DNA of 64,000 nucleotides from Stigmatella aurantiaca DW4/3-1. Lineage in GTDB: Bacteria > Myxococcota > Myxococcia > Myxococcales > Myxococcaceae. The notes beneath the pieces are model-generated. The model did not search any database, had not been told where the DNA came from, and worked only from the letters and a program-made list of their open reading frames with translations. A program made the translations under genes and the position numbers. Location of the stretch: NCBI RefSeq assembly GCF_000165485.1, contig NC_014623.1:372001-436000 (forward strand), read 5' to 3'. This document shows positions 1 to 10,603 of this stretch, in pieces. The first letter of the stretch is position 1, and every line of letters starts with the position of its first letter.

Positions 1-753
1 CAGCACCGCCTTGCCGGCCTCCATCTTGGAGAGATCCAGCAAGTCGTTCACCAGATCATAGAGGGCCTCGGCCGAGGTGCGGACGAACTGCACCTGCTTC
101 TCCTGCTCGCTGGTGAGCGGCCCGTTGAGCGGGTTGAGCAGCACCTTGGACAGGCCGAGGATGGAGTGCAGCGGGGTGCGGAACTCGTGGCTGACGTTGG
201 CCACCACGCGGCCCTTCACCTCGGCGGCCCGCTGGAGGCTCTCGGCCTTCTCGTCCAGGGCGGCATGGAGGCTGCGCACGCCGCGGTTGGATTCCTCCAA
301 CTCGCGGTTGAGCCGCTGCAACTCGTCCGCGCGGCGCTGGAGCTCGCGCTGCTGGCGCTCCGTCTCCCGGTGGAGCGCGGACAGCTCGCTCAAGGTGGAG
401 CTGACCTGGGAGAGCGCCGCGCCGTAGTCCTCGGGCACCAGGCTGCCCACCATCACCACCTGGCCCTCGTAGGGCTGGGCGCGGAAGGCGAAGGTGGTGG
501 GCTTGTGATCCGAGGTGCAGAGGATGAGCTCCCAGCCCTCCACACGCTCCTCGTGGGCCTGGAGCAGAAGCCGGTCCACCTTCTCCTCCGTCCCCTGGGC
601 CGCGAGGAGCCGCAGCCGCGTGCCCTTCCGCGCCCCGAGGATGCTCTCCGCCCGGGCATCCGCCCAGGTGATGAGCCCAGAGGGCTCGCAAACGAGGGCC
701 ACTTCCCGGCTCAACGCGTCGAGCAGGCGTGAGGCAAATGGGGCAGCCGTCAT
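1..753 (-). CDS. PAS-domain sensor histidine kinase (3' end cut by window)
   Basis: Membrane-free sensor kinase; the window contains its first 251 codons and the frame is open to base 1. Reading the minus strand from the ATG at 753 gives a PAS-like N-terminus (about residues 5-105), a long Glu/Arg/Gln-rich coiled coil (about 115-185) and the HisKA dimerisation helix with H-box NVSHEFRTPLHSILG, whose phospho-accepting His is residue 189. The ATPase domain lies outside the window. An AGGAGA ribosome site sits before the ATG. It is the third gene of a tight operon (12 nt after the stop of the 766-1482 gene) headed by a B12-binding protein, so the kinase is probably the output partner of that sensor. 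The partnership is inference; the kinase call is firm. Confidence 0.9.
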   Translation of the reverse strand, partial: MTAAPFASRLLDALSREVALVCEPSGLITWADARAESILGARKGTRLRLLAAQGTEEKVDRLLLQAHEERVEGWELILCTSDHKPTTFAFRAQPYEGQVVMVGSLVPEDYGAALSQVSSTLSELSALHRETERQQRELQRRADELQRLNRELEESNRGVRSLHAALDEKAESLQRAAEVKGRVVANVSHEFRTPLHSILGLSKVLLNPLNGPLTSEQEKQVQFVRTSAEALYDLVNDLLDLSKMEAGKAVL

Positions 754-765
754 GAAAAACTTCTC

Positions 766-1482
766 CTAATCGGCGGCGCGCGCCGGGGCGAGCACCGCTC
801 TCACGGTATCCAGATCCGCAGGAGCGAAGTGCGCCCCGAGCGCGGAATCCAGGGCTTCAAGAAATCGCTGAAAAGAAAGTCTGTCCAGCGCCCGCTGAGG
901 CCAGAACGCCCTATACCAACTGGCATGCTGTGCAAAGAGTTCGGGCCGGCCCGTCCCGACCGCGTCGGCCAGGTAGGACAGCTGGAGCAGGGCTTCCTCC
1001 TCCAACCGGGGATGGATCGAGAGGGGCAGCTCCGGGGTCAGGGTCTGGAGCAGGGTCCGGGCCAGCGCGGGGGTGGCGTCCTGGAGCGAGCGGGCGAGGC
1101 CCTCGGGGTAGCGCAGCGCCGTGCGTCCGGCCTGGACGTAGGCCTGAGCGGGTGAGTCCAGCCCGAAGCCCGAGGCGGCCAGCGCCGCTTGAAGCCCCGC
1201 GAAATGCTGATCCAGGTGACGTGTGCACATGCCCCGGGCCACGAGCAGGGGGCGCAGCCAGGCCGCATAGCCCTCCATCACCGAGGGGCGCCGTTCCTGA
1301 AGCGCCTGGATGAGGTAGCGCACGTGGAAGAGCGCATCCTCGTTGCCGAAGCGGCGGGCCCGCTCCTCGCCATAGCGCGCCCTCCAGAAAGGATCCGCGT
1401 ACATCCACTCCACGGACGAGGAGGCGAGTTCGGGGGCACGGGCTTCGAGTTGCTGGTGGAGCGTGGGGGGGAGCGAGGTCAT
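766..1482 (-). CDS. Helical protein of unknown function in B12-sensor/kinase operon
   Basis: I cannot assign a family. The ATG at 1482 gives 238 aa, soluble, alpha-helical, Leu/Ala/Arg rich, with no signal peptide or membrane segment. Distinctive patches are DPFWRARYG near the start and RGMCTRHLDQHF in the middle; the Cys-His cluster could bind a cofactor or metal, but this is only a guess. The longer open frame to 1545 is rejected because it runs over the end of the upstream gene. It starts 7 nt after the stop of the B12-binding gene and ends 12 nt before the histidine kinase, so the three are almost certainly co-transcribed, and it may be an adaptor between the two. Confidence 0.75.
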   Translation of the reverse strand: MTSLPPTLHQQLEARAPELASSSVEWMYADPFWRARYGEERARRFGNEDALFHVRYLIQALQERRPSVMEGYAAWLRPLLVARGMCTRHLDQHFAGLQAALAASGFGLDSPAQAYVQAGRTALRYPEGLARSLQDATPALARTLLQTLTPELPLSIHPRLEEEALLQLSYLADAVGTGRPELFAQHASWYRAFWPQRALDRLSFQRFLEALDSALGAHFAPADLDTVRAVLAPARAAD

Positions 1483-1489
1483 GGGAGGG

Positions 1490-2155
1490 CTAGACTCCCA
1501 GCGCTCTGCAAGCCGAGGCGACCAACTCGCGCGCGTCTTTTCCAAAGAAGGAGACGCCGAGCTCCTGTTCCAGGCCGGGCGCCCAGTTGAAGGCCAGACC
1601 GCCCACGGCGATGGGCAGGCGCGGCACCGCCTCGCGGACGGCTGCCACGGCGGTGCGGAGGGCGGGCAGGTGGTAGGTCATCGTGACGGAGAGGGCCAGC
1701 AGGTCCGGGGTCTGCTCCCGGATCATTCGCACCAGGTGGTGGCTGGGGACGTTGGCTCCCAAGAAACGTACGTCGAAGCCCGCCATCTCCAGGAAGTCCG
1801 CAGCCATGCGCGCCCCCACCTCGTGCAGCTCGCCTTCCACGCACGATAACATCACCACTTTTCCGTTGGGGGGATCTCTCGGCAGGTGGCGGTAGAGGTG
1901 AGACAGGGCGAGCTGGGAGATGGCCGTGGCCAGGTGTTCCTGGGCCACGGAGATGTGGTTCTCCTGCCAGAGGCGGCCAATCTCGTACTGCGCGGGCTGG
2001 ATGATCTTGAGGTGCAGATCCTGCAAGGGGACGCCCCTCAACAACCCCTCATCCACGATGAGGCGCAAGGCCTCGCGGCGATTTCCCCCAAGCTGGGCGG
2101 CGAGATAGCGTCGCAGGAGGAACGGAAGAGGGTCGGTTTCCACAGAGGGATGCAT
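1490..2155 (-). CDS. Stand-alone cobalamin-binding protein, CarH-photosensor-like
   Basis: About 221 aa made only of the two modules of a B12 sensor: a helical cap (B12-binding 2) followed by a Rossmann-type B12-binding domain. The cap holds W-x9-E-H (LWQENHISVAQEH), the signature that shields adenosylcobalamin in CarH-type photoreceptors. The B12 domain has E-x-H-x-x-G (GELHEVG), whose His ligates cobalt, and later SVTM and GG loops. Unlike CarH/CarA there is no MerR-type DNA-binding domain, so output must be through a partner, probably the histidine kinase two genes downstream. The start at 2155 is chosen for its GGGAGAG ribosome site; ATG 2206 and TTG 2233 are alternatives. Light sensing is inferred from the motifs. 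Confidence 0.85.
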   Translation of the reverse strand: MHPSVETDPLPFLLRRYLAAQLGGNRREALRLIVDEGLLRGVPLQDLHLKIIQPAQYEIGRLWQENHISVAQEHLATAISQLALSHLYRHLPRDPPNGKVVMLSCVEGELHEVGARMAADFLEMAGFDVRFLGANVPSHHLVRMIREQTPDLLALSVTMTYHLPALRTAVAAVREAVPRLPIAVGGLAFNWAPGLEQELGVSFFGKDARELVASACRALGV

Positions 2156-2317
2156 GCCAGGGCTCTCCCGCCCATCGTAAGAGAAGGCGCACCGTCCGTC
2201 TGTCATCTCCCGATGAACACGGTGGAGGAACAAGCCCTTCCTGTCCGGTAATGGCTGATTGGGATGCCCCGCCGTGGGAGCGAAGGCCTCAGGGGCCGCT
2301 GGGGGAGGGAGCGGGCA

Positions 2318-3115
2318 CTAGGCGGGCGGGGCGGGGCGCTCCAGGCGGCGCACCCAATTGGTCCAGCGGCCCACGGTCCGGAAGCCCAGGCGTTGGTAGA
2401 CCCCATGTCCCATGGAAGTGGCTTGGAGCACGGCCGCGGCGCTTCCCCGCTCCCGGGCACCGGCCAGCAGGCCGCGCATCACCTCGGAGGCGAGGCCTTG
2501 GCGGCGCGCTTCCGGAGCGGTGGCCACCAGGTAGATGCCGGTGGTGTCGTCCTCGTCCAGGCACAGGCCACAGGCGAGCACCTGACCCTGCTTGCGCAGG
2601 GCGATGGCGTGCAGGGTGGAGGGGGGCTGGCGGTGCCACGGCTGGGGACTGACATCGGAGCCGAAAACCCTGGCGCACAGCTGGATGAGTTCGTCCAGGG
2701 TCGAGAGTGTCTCCAGGGTGGTGCCCGGCGGGGCCGGGGGCACGTCCGCGAAGGCCAGCCCCATGGCGAGGAAGGCCTCCTCGCGGAGGTAGCCGGCCTG
2801 GCGCAAGAGATCCTCCGCACGCGGCTCCCCGGAGGGGACCTGCACCCGCCAGGCGGGGATGCCATGGCCCCGGAAGAAGCCCTCGAGGGACCCCAGCGAC
2901 GACCCCAGCGCCTCCGCGTCCGAGAAGAGGACCTGTTGCAGGAAGAGCACCTGGGGCGCCGTGGGACGGACGGCGGCCCAGACGCCCGGCAGTTGGAGGC
3001 TCCAGTCCGGTATGCCCGAGGCCTGGAGGCGCTTGAAGCCAAGGAGATTGGAGCGCAATCGCGCGGCGAGTTCAGCATCCGTCACGGGGAGCAAGGGTAG
3101 GCCGGGGCCGCTCAC
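2318..3115 (-). CDS. GNAT-family N-acetyltransferase
   Basis: 265 aa from a GTG at 3115. The C-terminal half (about residues 125-260) is a GNAT fold: TGIYLVATAPEARRQGLAS is strand 4 plus the acetyl-CoA pyrophosphate loop (variant of Q/RxxGxG/A), followed by QATSMGHGVYQRLGFRTVG, the usual final helix-strand with the Tyr. The N-terminal half is a degenerate GNAT-like or substrate-binding region. Substrate unknown. The 162 nt between its stop and the B12-sensor gene hold no obvious gene, so it is probably not part of that operon. The ribosome site is weak and the start is less sure than the family. Confidence 0.82.
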   Translation of the reverse strand: MSGPGLPLLPVTDAELAARLRSNLLGFKRLQASGIPDWSLQLPGVWAAVRPTAPQVLFLQQVLFSDAEALGSSLGSLEGFFRGHGIPAWRVQVPSGEPRAEDLLRQAGYLREEAFLAMGLAFADVPPAPPGTTLETLSTLDELIQLCARVFGSDVSPQPWHRQPPSTLHAIALRKQGQVLACGLCLDEDDTTGIYLVATAPEARRQGLASEVMRGLLAGARERGSAAAVLQATSMGHGVYQRLGFRTVGRWTNWVRRLERPAPPA

Positions 3116-3184
3116 CGGAGAACAGCCTGATGGTGGAAAGTCCCCTCCTGGAAGGGCCAGGGCGATTAGGTTGGGGGCTCACGT

Positions 3185-3643
3185 ATGGATTCACGCTTCT
3201 ACGCCTTCAATCCCCGGCCCACTCGGATTGCCCTGTTCCTGGGGGCGTGTGTGTTGGCGGTGCTCACCGCCTGGGCCCTGGCGGCCGCCCGCCACGGCGC
3301 CGAGCCCTATGCGGAGGCCCGCGGGGGCATCTCCGCCGGCTTGATGCTCGTCTTCCTGTTCGCCTTCCACCGCCTGCGCCCCCGGCCCGAGTGGGGCATC
3401 ACCCTGGGGCCCCTGGGCGTGAAGGTGGCCCGGCCCTTCAGCAACACGCAGGCCCTGGAGTTCGCCTGGTCACAGATCGGCAGCGTGCGCCGGCTCGGCC
3501 GCAAGGGGGACGTGCTGGGGCTCTTCTTCCGGGAGCAAGGGCGGGTGCTCGTCACCCGGCATCTCTTCGCGGGCCGGGCTGTTTTCGAGGAGATGGTCTC
3601 CGCGCTGGAAAAGCGTGTCCCGGCGCCCCCTTACGACGCGTGA
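3185..3643 (+). CDS. Small membrane protein, two TM helices plus PH-like tail
   Basis: 152 aa, not recognised as a named family. Residues about 14-36 and 48-62 are hydrophobic helices separated by a short Glu/Arg loop; the rest is a cytoplasmic domain of alternating strands (GITLGPLGVKVARPF, FAWSQIGSVRRLG, VLGLFFREQGRVLVT) typical of small bacterial PH/bPH-like domains. Function unknown. It sits alone between the minus-strand GNAT gene and gyrB, 144 nt ahead of the gyrB start. Confidence 0.7.
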   Translation: MDSRFYAFNPRPTRIALFLGACVLAVLTAWALAAARHGAEPYAEARGGISAGLMLVFLFAFHRLRPRPEWGITLGPLGVKVARPFSNTQALEFAWSQIGSVRRLGRKGDVLGLFFREQGRVLVTRHLFAGRAVFEEMVSALEKRVPAPPYDA

Positions 3644-3685
3644 GGGGCCGGAGAGAACGTGCAGCCGGCCGAGCGGGTTTTCTGA

Positions 3686-6241
<2,556 letters not shown>

Positions 6242-6265
6242 GCCGCGAGTTCATGGACGTGAGAG

Positions 6266-6285
6266 CCGCCCCTGGGATGGGGCGG
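6266..6285 (+). terminator. Hairpin after gyrB, no T-tract
   Basis: CCGCCCC and GGGGCGG form a perfect 7-bp stem with a 6-nt loop, 25 nt after the gyrB stop and 16 nt before the next start. No run of T follows, so it may be a weak or Rho-assisted end, or a processing element, rather than an intrinsic terminator. Confidence 0.35.
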
Positions 6286-6301
6286 ATCCAGGGAGGCACC
6301 G

Positions 6302-6760
6302 ATGCTTGCTGCTCTGGGAGTCGACAACTTCAAGAGCTACCGAAGTGCTCGGCTTCCGCTCGCGGAACTCACGGTGCTGATCGGTGCGAATGCTTCCGGC
6401 AAGAGCAATCTGCTGGAGGCTTTGCAAATGCTCTCTTGGCTTGCCCGTGGGCGGCGGCTGTCAGAGATCCTTTATGCTTTGAAAGACCGGCAACTGGATG
6501 TTCGTGGACCCGTGAACCGTCTGGTTCATGAAGACAACGCGTCCTTCATGCTGTCGGCCAGGATTAAAGGTGACGGTCAGCTTCTAGGATTCGCCGTAAC
6601 GCTGGGACTAGAAGCGCAGGGCCTTCGAATCGCCGGCGAGGCTCTGGTTGATGAGGAGACCGCCGCCAAGTTGTTCCTCTACCAGGTCGACAGAGAATCA
6701 TCGTCTCCCTACAGCAACGAGATACAGGTCGCGTACAACAACTTCGCACGGGAGGAGTGA
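6302..6760 (+). CDS. AAA family ATPase, N-terminal part (frameshifted gene)
   Basis: First part of an ABC/SMC-like AAA ATPase (RecF/OLD-like AAA_15 or AAA_21 group). The 152 residues begin with the strand MLAALGVDNFKSYRSA, then Walker A GANASGKSNLLEAL. Translation stops at 6758-6760, but the following ATPase halves continue in another frame: one extra G in the GGGAGGAG run would read ARGGVKPKIACI and restore a single protein of about 440 aa. A good AGGGAGG ribosome site precedes ATG 6302. Base composition is visibly less GC-rich than gyrB, suggesting acquisition. Either a real one-base deletion or a sequencing slip. Confidence 0.8.
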   Translation: MLAALGVDNFKSYRSARLPLAELTVLIGANASGKSNLLEALQMLSWLARGRRLSEILYALKDRQLDVRGPVNRLVHEDNASFMLSARIKGDGQLLGFAVTLGLEAQGLRIAGEALVDEETAAKLFLYQVDRESSSPYSNEIQVAYNNFAREE

Positions 6761-7617
6761 AGCCCAAGATCGCATGCATTGATCAGCAGGCCATCTTCAC
6801 TCAGCTCACGACACCTGCTCGTTTCTGGAGTGAGCACAAGAAGTCGCAAGAGCGCATTCCGCAGGCTGCGAAACAGCTCCAAGCCGCGTTGGAGTCGATC
6901 TTGTTCTTAGATCCTGTGCCTCGACGGATGCGGGATTATAACTTCACCGTAGAGCGTACCCTGCAGGGGGATGGCTCGAACGTCTCCGCGGTTCTCTACG
7001 AACTCTGTGAGAAGCAACAGCGCAAGGCCGAGGTGCTCGCCTTCATTCGGGCTCTTCCAGAGCAGGACATCCTGGACCTTTTGTTTCTCAAGGGGCCTCG
7101 GGATGAGGTCATGGTCCAGCTCACGGAGAGCTTTGGCGGCAGGTCGCGGACTTACGAGGCAGCGTTGCTGTCTGACGGGACGCTGCGCGTTCTCGCCGTG
7201 GCCGCCGCGGTTCTCTCCGTTCCTGAAGGCTCGTTGGTGGTCGTCGAGGAAATCGACAACGGTGTGCATCCGACGCGCGCCAAGTTGCTTCTGGAGAACA
7301 TCCAGCGCGTGGCCCGGGAACGGAAGCTTCGTGTCCTGCTCACCACCCACAATCCCGCTCTACTGGACGCCATCCCGGTGGATGCGATCCCGGACGTGGT
7401 GGCCTGTTACCGGGATCCAAAAGAGGGCGATAGCCGCCTGATGCCGCTCAGCAAGATCCCGGACTCCCCGGAGTTGGTGGCTCAGGGGCCCGTGGGTCAG
7501 CTCGCGACACGGGGGATTCTGGATCGCTACCTCAAGTTCCCGAAGACGCCCGAGGACAAAGCGGCTCAGGCCCAGGAAGCCTTGGAGATGCTTCATGATG
7601 CTCCGAGCGAGCCGTGA
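6757..7617 (+). CDS. AAA family ATPase, C-terminal part (frameshifted gene)
   Basis: Continuation of the ATPase begun at 6302. It holds the signature-like LLSDGTLRVLAVAAAVL, Walker B/D-loop SLVVVEEIDNGVHP and the switch His in LLTTHNPALLDAIP, so it needs the upstream Walker A to work. A GTG at 6757 overlaps the upstream stop as GTGA, and translational coupling into a two-subunit enzyme is formally possible, but the GGAGG is almost touching the GTG; a frameshift is the simpler reading. Immediately downstream is a broken PIN-like gene whose GTG overlaps this stop. ATPase plus nuclease-like pairs are typical of defence or toxin modules; that role is inferred. Confidence 0.8.
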   Translation: MKPKIACIDQQAIFTQLTTPARFWSEHKKSQERIPQAAKQLQAALESILFLDPVPRRMRDYNFTVERTLQGDGSNVSAVLYELCEKQQRKAEVLAFIRALPEQDILDLLFLKGPRDEVMVQLTESFGGRSRTYEAALLSDGTLRVLAVAAAVLSVPEGSLVVVEEIDNGVHPTRAKLLLENIQRVARERKLRVLLTTHNPALLDAIPVDAIPDVVACYRDPKEGDSRLMPLSKIPDSPELVAQGPVGQLATRGILDRYLKFPKTPEDKAAQAQEALEMLHDAPSEP

Positions 7618-7822
7618 GGATCTGCCTCGTAGACACCAGCGTCTTCTGCGAATTGCTCCGGGTCCCGAACATGGACCAGCGGCATGCGAGGGAAGTGGGC
7701 TGGGCGATCTCTCGATCCTGAAGGACTTCGAGCATCAATGCGCGTTGCACCGGGGGCGCCGCGTCTACATCTGGTCCTTGGATGAGCACCGCTCCAGCTA
7801 TGACCGGCCGCACTCCTCTGAG
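7614..7822 (+). pseudogene. PIN-like nuclease relic, internally deleted
   Basis: The GTG at 7614 overlaps the ATPase stop. It opens with VRICLVDTSVFCELL, the first strand and metal-binding Asp of PIN-like domains, and runs into a stop at 7711-7713. Another frame of the same stretch then reads GLGDLSILKDFEHQCALH followed by RRVYIWSLDEH, which looks like the C-terminal end of the same kind of protein. The middle, including the other expected acidic residues, is missing, and the junction near 7690 changes frame. So this is a deletion remnant, not a short gene. The end is approximate. The family call is from motif memory. Confidence 0.6.
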
Positions 7823-7831
7823 CACGAGCCG

Positions 7832-8710
7832 TCACTCGATGCCCAATCGCTCTGGGTGCGTGTAGACGTTGAATCGGCCGTTTCGCACGAACGTGGCGAG
7901 TGTAATCCCGGAGCGCTCGGCCAGGTCCACCGCCAGCGAACTGGCCGCTGACACGCTGGCCACCACCGGAATCTTCGCCATCGCCGCCTTCTGCACGATT
8001 TCGAAGCTCGCGCGGCCGCTCACCACCAGCACCCACGGTTGATCCTTGGGGCTGGGATTCAGAAGGGGCGTGGGGGCCCGCGCGGAGCGCATCGCCCGCT
8101 CCAGCACCAGCTCTCCCACCACCTTGTCCACCGCGTTGTGCCGGCCCACGTCCTCGGCCGCCGCCAGCATCTCGCCCTTCGCGTCCAGCGCCGCCGCCGC
8201 GTGCATTCCGCCCGTGCGCGCGAAGTTGAGCTGCACCTCCTTCAGGCGGTCCGTGGCCCGGGCAATCACCTTGGGAGGGAGTGTCATCCCAGGCGGTACC
8301 AGCGTGCAGACCGCCATCAAGTCCTCCACGCTGCGCCGCCCGCACACCCCACACGCCGACGTCGTCAGCGTCCCTCGCCGCGCCGCGCTCACCTTGTCGA
8401 TGTCCAGCACCAGCCCCGGTGCGGGCGTCACCTCGATGATGTTGCCCCAGCCTTCTTCTCCGGGATGCCCGCAGTGCGCCAGCCCCCCCAGGTCATCCGA
8501 CGAGCGGATGATGCCCTCGGAGAACAGGAACCCCACCGCCAACTCGCGGTCCTGTCCTGGCGTCCGCATGGTGATCGCCACCGTGTCTCCGCTCACGCGG
8601 ATCTCCAGGGGCTCCTCCACCGCCACCGAGTCCAGCTCCGAGGGCAGGGCCTTTCCCGAGGAGAAGCGCATCACCTTCCGCTGGGCGACGCCTTTATTGT
8701 CAATCAACAT
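7832..8710 (-). CDS. fdhD: FdhD: formate dehydrogenase accessory sulfurtransferase
   Basis: 292 aa from ATG 8710. FdhD passes sulfur from the IscS persulfide to the molybdenum bis-MGD cofactor, needed for formate dehydrogenase activity. Visible landmarks are EEPLEIRVSG near the start, ELAVGFLFSEGII, the SACGVCGRRS motif carrying the CxxC sulfur-transfer cysteines, GGMHAAAAL, AEDVGRHNAVDKVVGE and VSGRASFEIVQKAA. It overlaps mobB by 11 nt and forms a minus-strand unit moeA-mobB-fdhD. No formate dehydrogenase gene is visible in the window. The frame is open further upstream, but that part lies inside mobB. Confidence 0.95.
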   Translation of the reverse strand: MLIDNKGVAQRKVMRFSSGKALPSELDSVAVEEPLEIRVSGDTVAITMRTPGQDRELAVGFLFSEGIIRSSDDLGGLAHCGHPGEEGWGNIIEVTPAPGLVLDIDKVSAARRGTLTTSACGVCGRRSVEDLMAVCTLVPPGMTLPPKVIARATDRLKEVQLNFARTGGMHAAAALDAKGEMLAAAEDVGRHNAVDKVVGELVLERAMRSARAPTPLLNPSPKDQPWVLVVSGRASFEIVQKAAMAKIPVVASVSAASSLAVDLAERSGITLATFVRNGRFNVYTHPERLGIE

Positions 8711-9224
8711 GGGTCCTCTCCCGCGCCAACCGCGCGATGAACATCGCGAGCCCTTGCACTTCCTCCAGGCCAAAACGTCTCGGCTCCGGCGGGGCCTCCG
8801 CGGGCAGCTCCCGGGCATCCGTGACGATGGCCACGACATCCGGCCGGGAAGCCGCCAGCAGCGGCCCCTGGCCCTCGCGCCACACCTCCAGCTTGGGCAA
8901 TGGCCCGTTCTTCCAGCCCTCCACCAGCACCAGGTCCACCGTGTCCCCGAAGCGTGCCAGCAAGGGCAGCAACGCGCGCGAGGGCTCCTCGCGCACCGTG
9001 AGCTGCACGCCCGCCGGTGTGGCGAAGGCGACGAAGGCAGCCTCCGCCCGTTCGAACCGGGCCGTGTCGCTGTGCTCCCGGTGCAGCGGGTGGGGATCCG
9101 AGGAGTGCTTCACCACGCCCACCCGCAGGCCCTGGTCCCGGAGTGCCGGCAGCAGCCGCTCCAGCAGCGTCGTCTTCCCCATGCCCGAGCCACCGATGAT
9201 GCTCACCGCGGGCGGTGCCCTCAT
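8700..9224 (-). CDS. mobB: MobB: molybdopterin-guanine dinucleotide biosynthesis adaptor
   Basis: 174-aa P-loop GTPase-like protein that assists MobA in attaching GMP to molybdopterin. The P-loop is GGSGMGKTTLLERLLPAL, where the usual GxxGxGKTT is kept; KHSSDPHPLHREHSDT is the conserved KHxxH...DS/T region and LVLVEGWK the Walker B-like strand. Start ATG 9224 overlaps the moeA stop as ATGA, which argues for translational coupling and against the longer open frame to 9533. Confidence 0.93.
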   Translation of the reverse strand: MRAPPAVSIIGGSGMGKTTLLERLLPALRDQGLRVGVVKHSSDPHPLHREHSDTARFERAEAAFVAFATPAGVQLTVREEPSRALLPLLARFGDTVDLVLVEGWKNGPLPKLEVWREGQGPLLAASRPDVVAIVTDARELPAEAPPEPRRFGLEEVQGLAMFIARLARERTHVD

Positions 9225-10459
9225 GGCGAGGCCGCCACGTACCGGGGCCGGTCGAACAGCTCCACCTCGACCTCGTCTCCCTCGGCGAAGTCCGCCCGTC
9301 CGGGGGGAAGCACCGCGTAGCCCTCGGCCCCCACGTTCTGGAGAATCTGGCCCGCGCCCTGAGGCCGCAGCCGCACCCAGGCGTCCCCCGCCCGGTGCTC
9401 CACCTGGGCGCTGATCAGATAGGTGAGGCCCGCCTGCTTGTGGCGGCCTTCCGTGAGCCTCGCTCGCAGGCGCCGCCGCTCCTCGCGCACGCCCTGGAGT
9501 TTGAGCAACACCGGACGCCCGAGTTGATCCCACGCGACGGTGGCGGCCCCAGGATTTCCCGGCAGGACGATCACCGCCGTGTCCCCCAGCCGCGCCACCG
9601 CCACGGGCTTGCCAGGCTTGAGTGCCACCCCATCCACGACAAAGCGGGCCCCCAGTTCGGTGAGTGCGCTTTTCACCCGGTCTTTGTCTCCCACGGAGGC
9701 CCCTCCCGTGGTGACAAGCACGTCCGCTTGGGACGCCAGCCGTGTCACGGCCGCGCGAAGCGCCGGGCAGTCGTCCCTTGCTCGCCCGGTGGAGATCACC
9801 TCGGCGCCGGCCTCGCGGGCCAGGGCGGCCACGAGCAGGAGGTTGCTCTCGTACACCTGATGGGGTTGAGCGGGCTCTCCCGGCGACACCAGCTCATCCC
9901 CGGTGGCCAGCACGGCCACGCGCGGCGCGGGGCGGACGAGCGCCGTGGGCATCCCCAGGGAGGCGAGTACCCCCAGCACGGCGGGCTCCACACGCTGGCC
10001 CGCGGCAAAGAGCGGCGTGCCTTCGAGCACTTCCTCGCCCGCCCGGCGGACATCGTGGCCCGGCGGAACGGTGATGAAGAGGGAGACGTGTCCGGTGTCC
10101 TCGGCCCGGGCCGCTTCCTGGCGGACGACGGCATCGGCTCCGAGGGGAAGCGGGGCACCCGTGAAGATGCGCGCGGCTTCGCCCGGTTGGAGGGGGCACG
10201 AGGGCAGGGCGCCCGCGTACACCGTATCGACGACGCGCAGGCGCACGGGGTGGCTCCGGGTGGCCCCCCGGGTTTCCCCGGCGCGCACCGCCCAACCATC
10301 CATGGCGGAGTTGTCGCATCCTGGCAACGCGCGCGTGGCGCTCACCGCGGTGGCCAGGAACCGGCCGTGGGCGTGCAGCAAGGGCACGGCCTCGGCGGGC
10401 GCGGGGCAGACGGCGTCGAGCACGGCCTGTCTCGCGGTGGCGAGGGAGGTCAGGGACAT
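9221..10459 (-). CDS. moeA: MoeA: molybdopterin molybdenumtransferase
   Basis: 412 aa; inserts molybdate into adenylylated molybdopterin. Domain order is MoeA-N (ALPGCDNSAMDGWAVRA; IFTGAPLPLGADAVV), MoCF-binding core (VAVLATGDELVSPG; VLVTTGGASVGDKDRV; KPGKPVAV; LPGNPGAATVAW) and the small MoeA-C beta domain. The start is ATG 10459; the frame is open to 11053 but that part is antisense to mobA. First gene of the moeA-mobB-fdhD unit and divergent from mobA over a 144-nt gap that must hold both promoters; I cannot define them. Confidence 0.95.
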   Translation of the reverse strand: MSLTSLATARQAVLDAVCPAPAEAVPLLHAHGRFLATAVSATRALPGCDNSAMDGWAVRAGETRGATRSHPVRLRVVDTVYAGALPSCPLQPGEAARIFTGAPLPLGADAVVRQEAARAEDTGHVSLFITVPPGHDVRRAGEEVLEGTPLFAAGQRVEPAVLGVLASLGMPTALVRPAPRVAVLATGDELVSPGEPAQPHQVYESNLLLVAALAREAGAEVISTGRARDDCPALRAAVTRLASQADVLVTTGGASVGDKDRVKSALTELGARFVVDGVALKPGKPVAVARLGDTAVIVLPGNPGAATVAWDQLGRPVLLKLQGVREERRRLRARLTEGRHKQAGLTYLISAQVEHRAGDAWVRLRPQGAGQILQNVGAEGYAVLPPGRADFAEGDEVEVELFDRPRYVAASP

Positions 10460-10603
10460 GAAGGGCTGGAGGTCCCCTGTTCCTACGGGTTCCAGGGCCA
10501 GGAATCCTATCTCAAGGGCGGGTGGATCTGCTGGACAGACAAGGTGGCTGCCAGGCGATATAGGGCGGCTCCATGTCCGCGGTCCTTCCTGGAGCGTTGA
10601 GCC

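Noticed and set aside
6757-6760. GTGA overlap as true translational coupling into a two-subunit ATPase
   Set aside because: The GGAGG almost touches the GTG, the C-terminal part alone lacks Walker A, and one added G gives a continuous ATPase; a frameshift is simpler, though not proved.
7595-7951. 118-aa open frame as an intact gene
   Set aside because: Its N-terminus is a shadow of the ATPase end and its C-terminus runs into fdhD on the other strand; only the middle part (about 7690-7800) is a remnant of the PIN-like gene.
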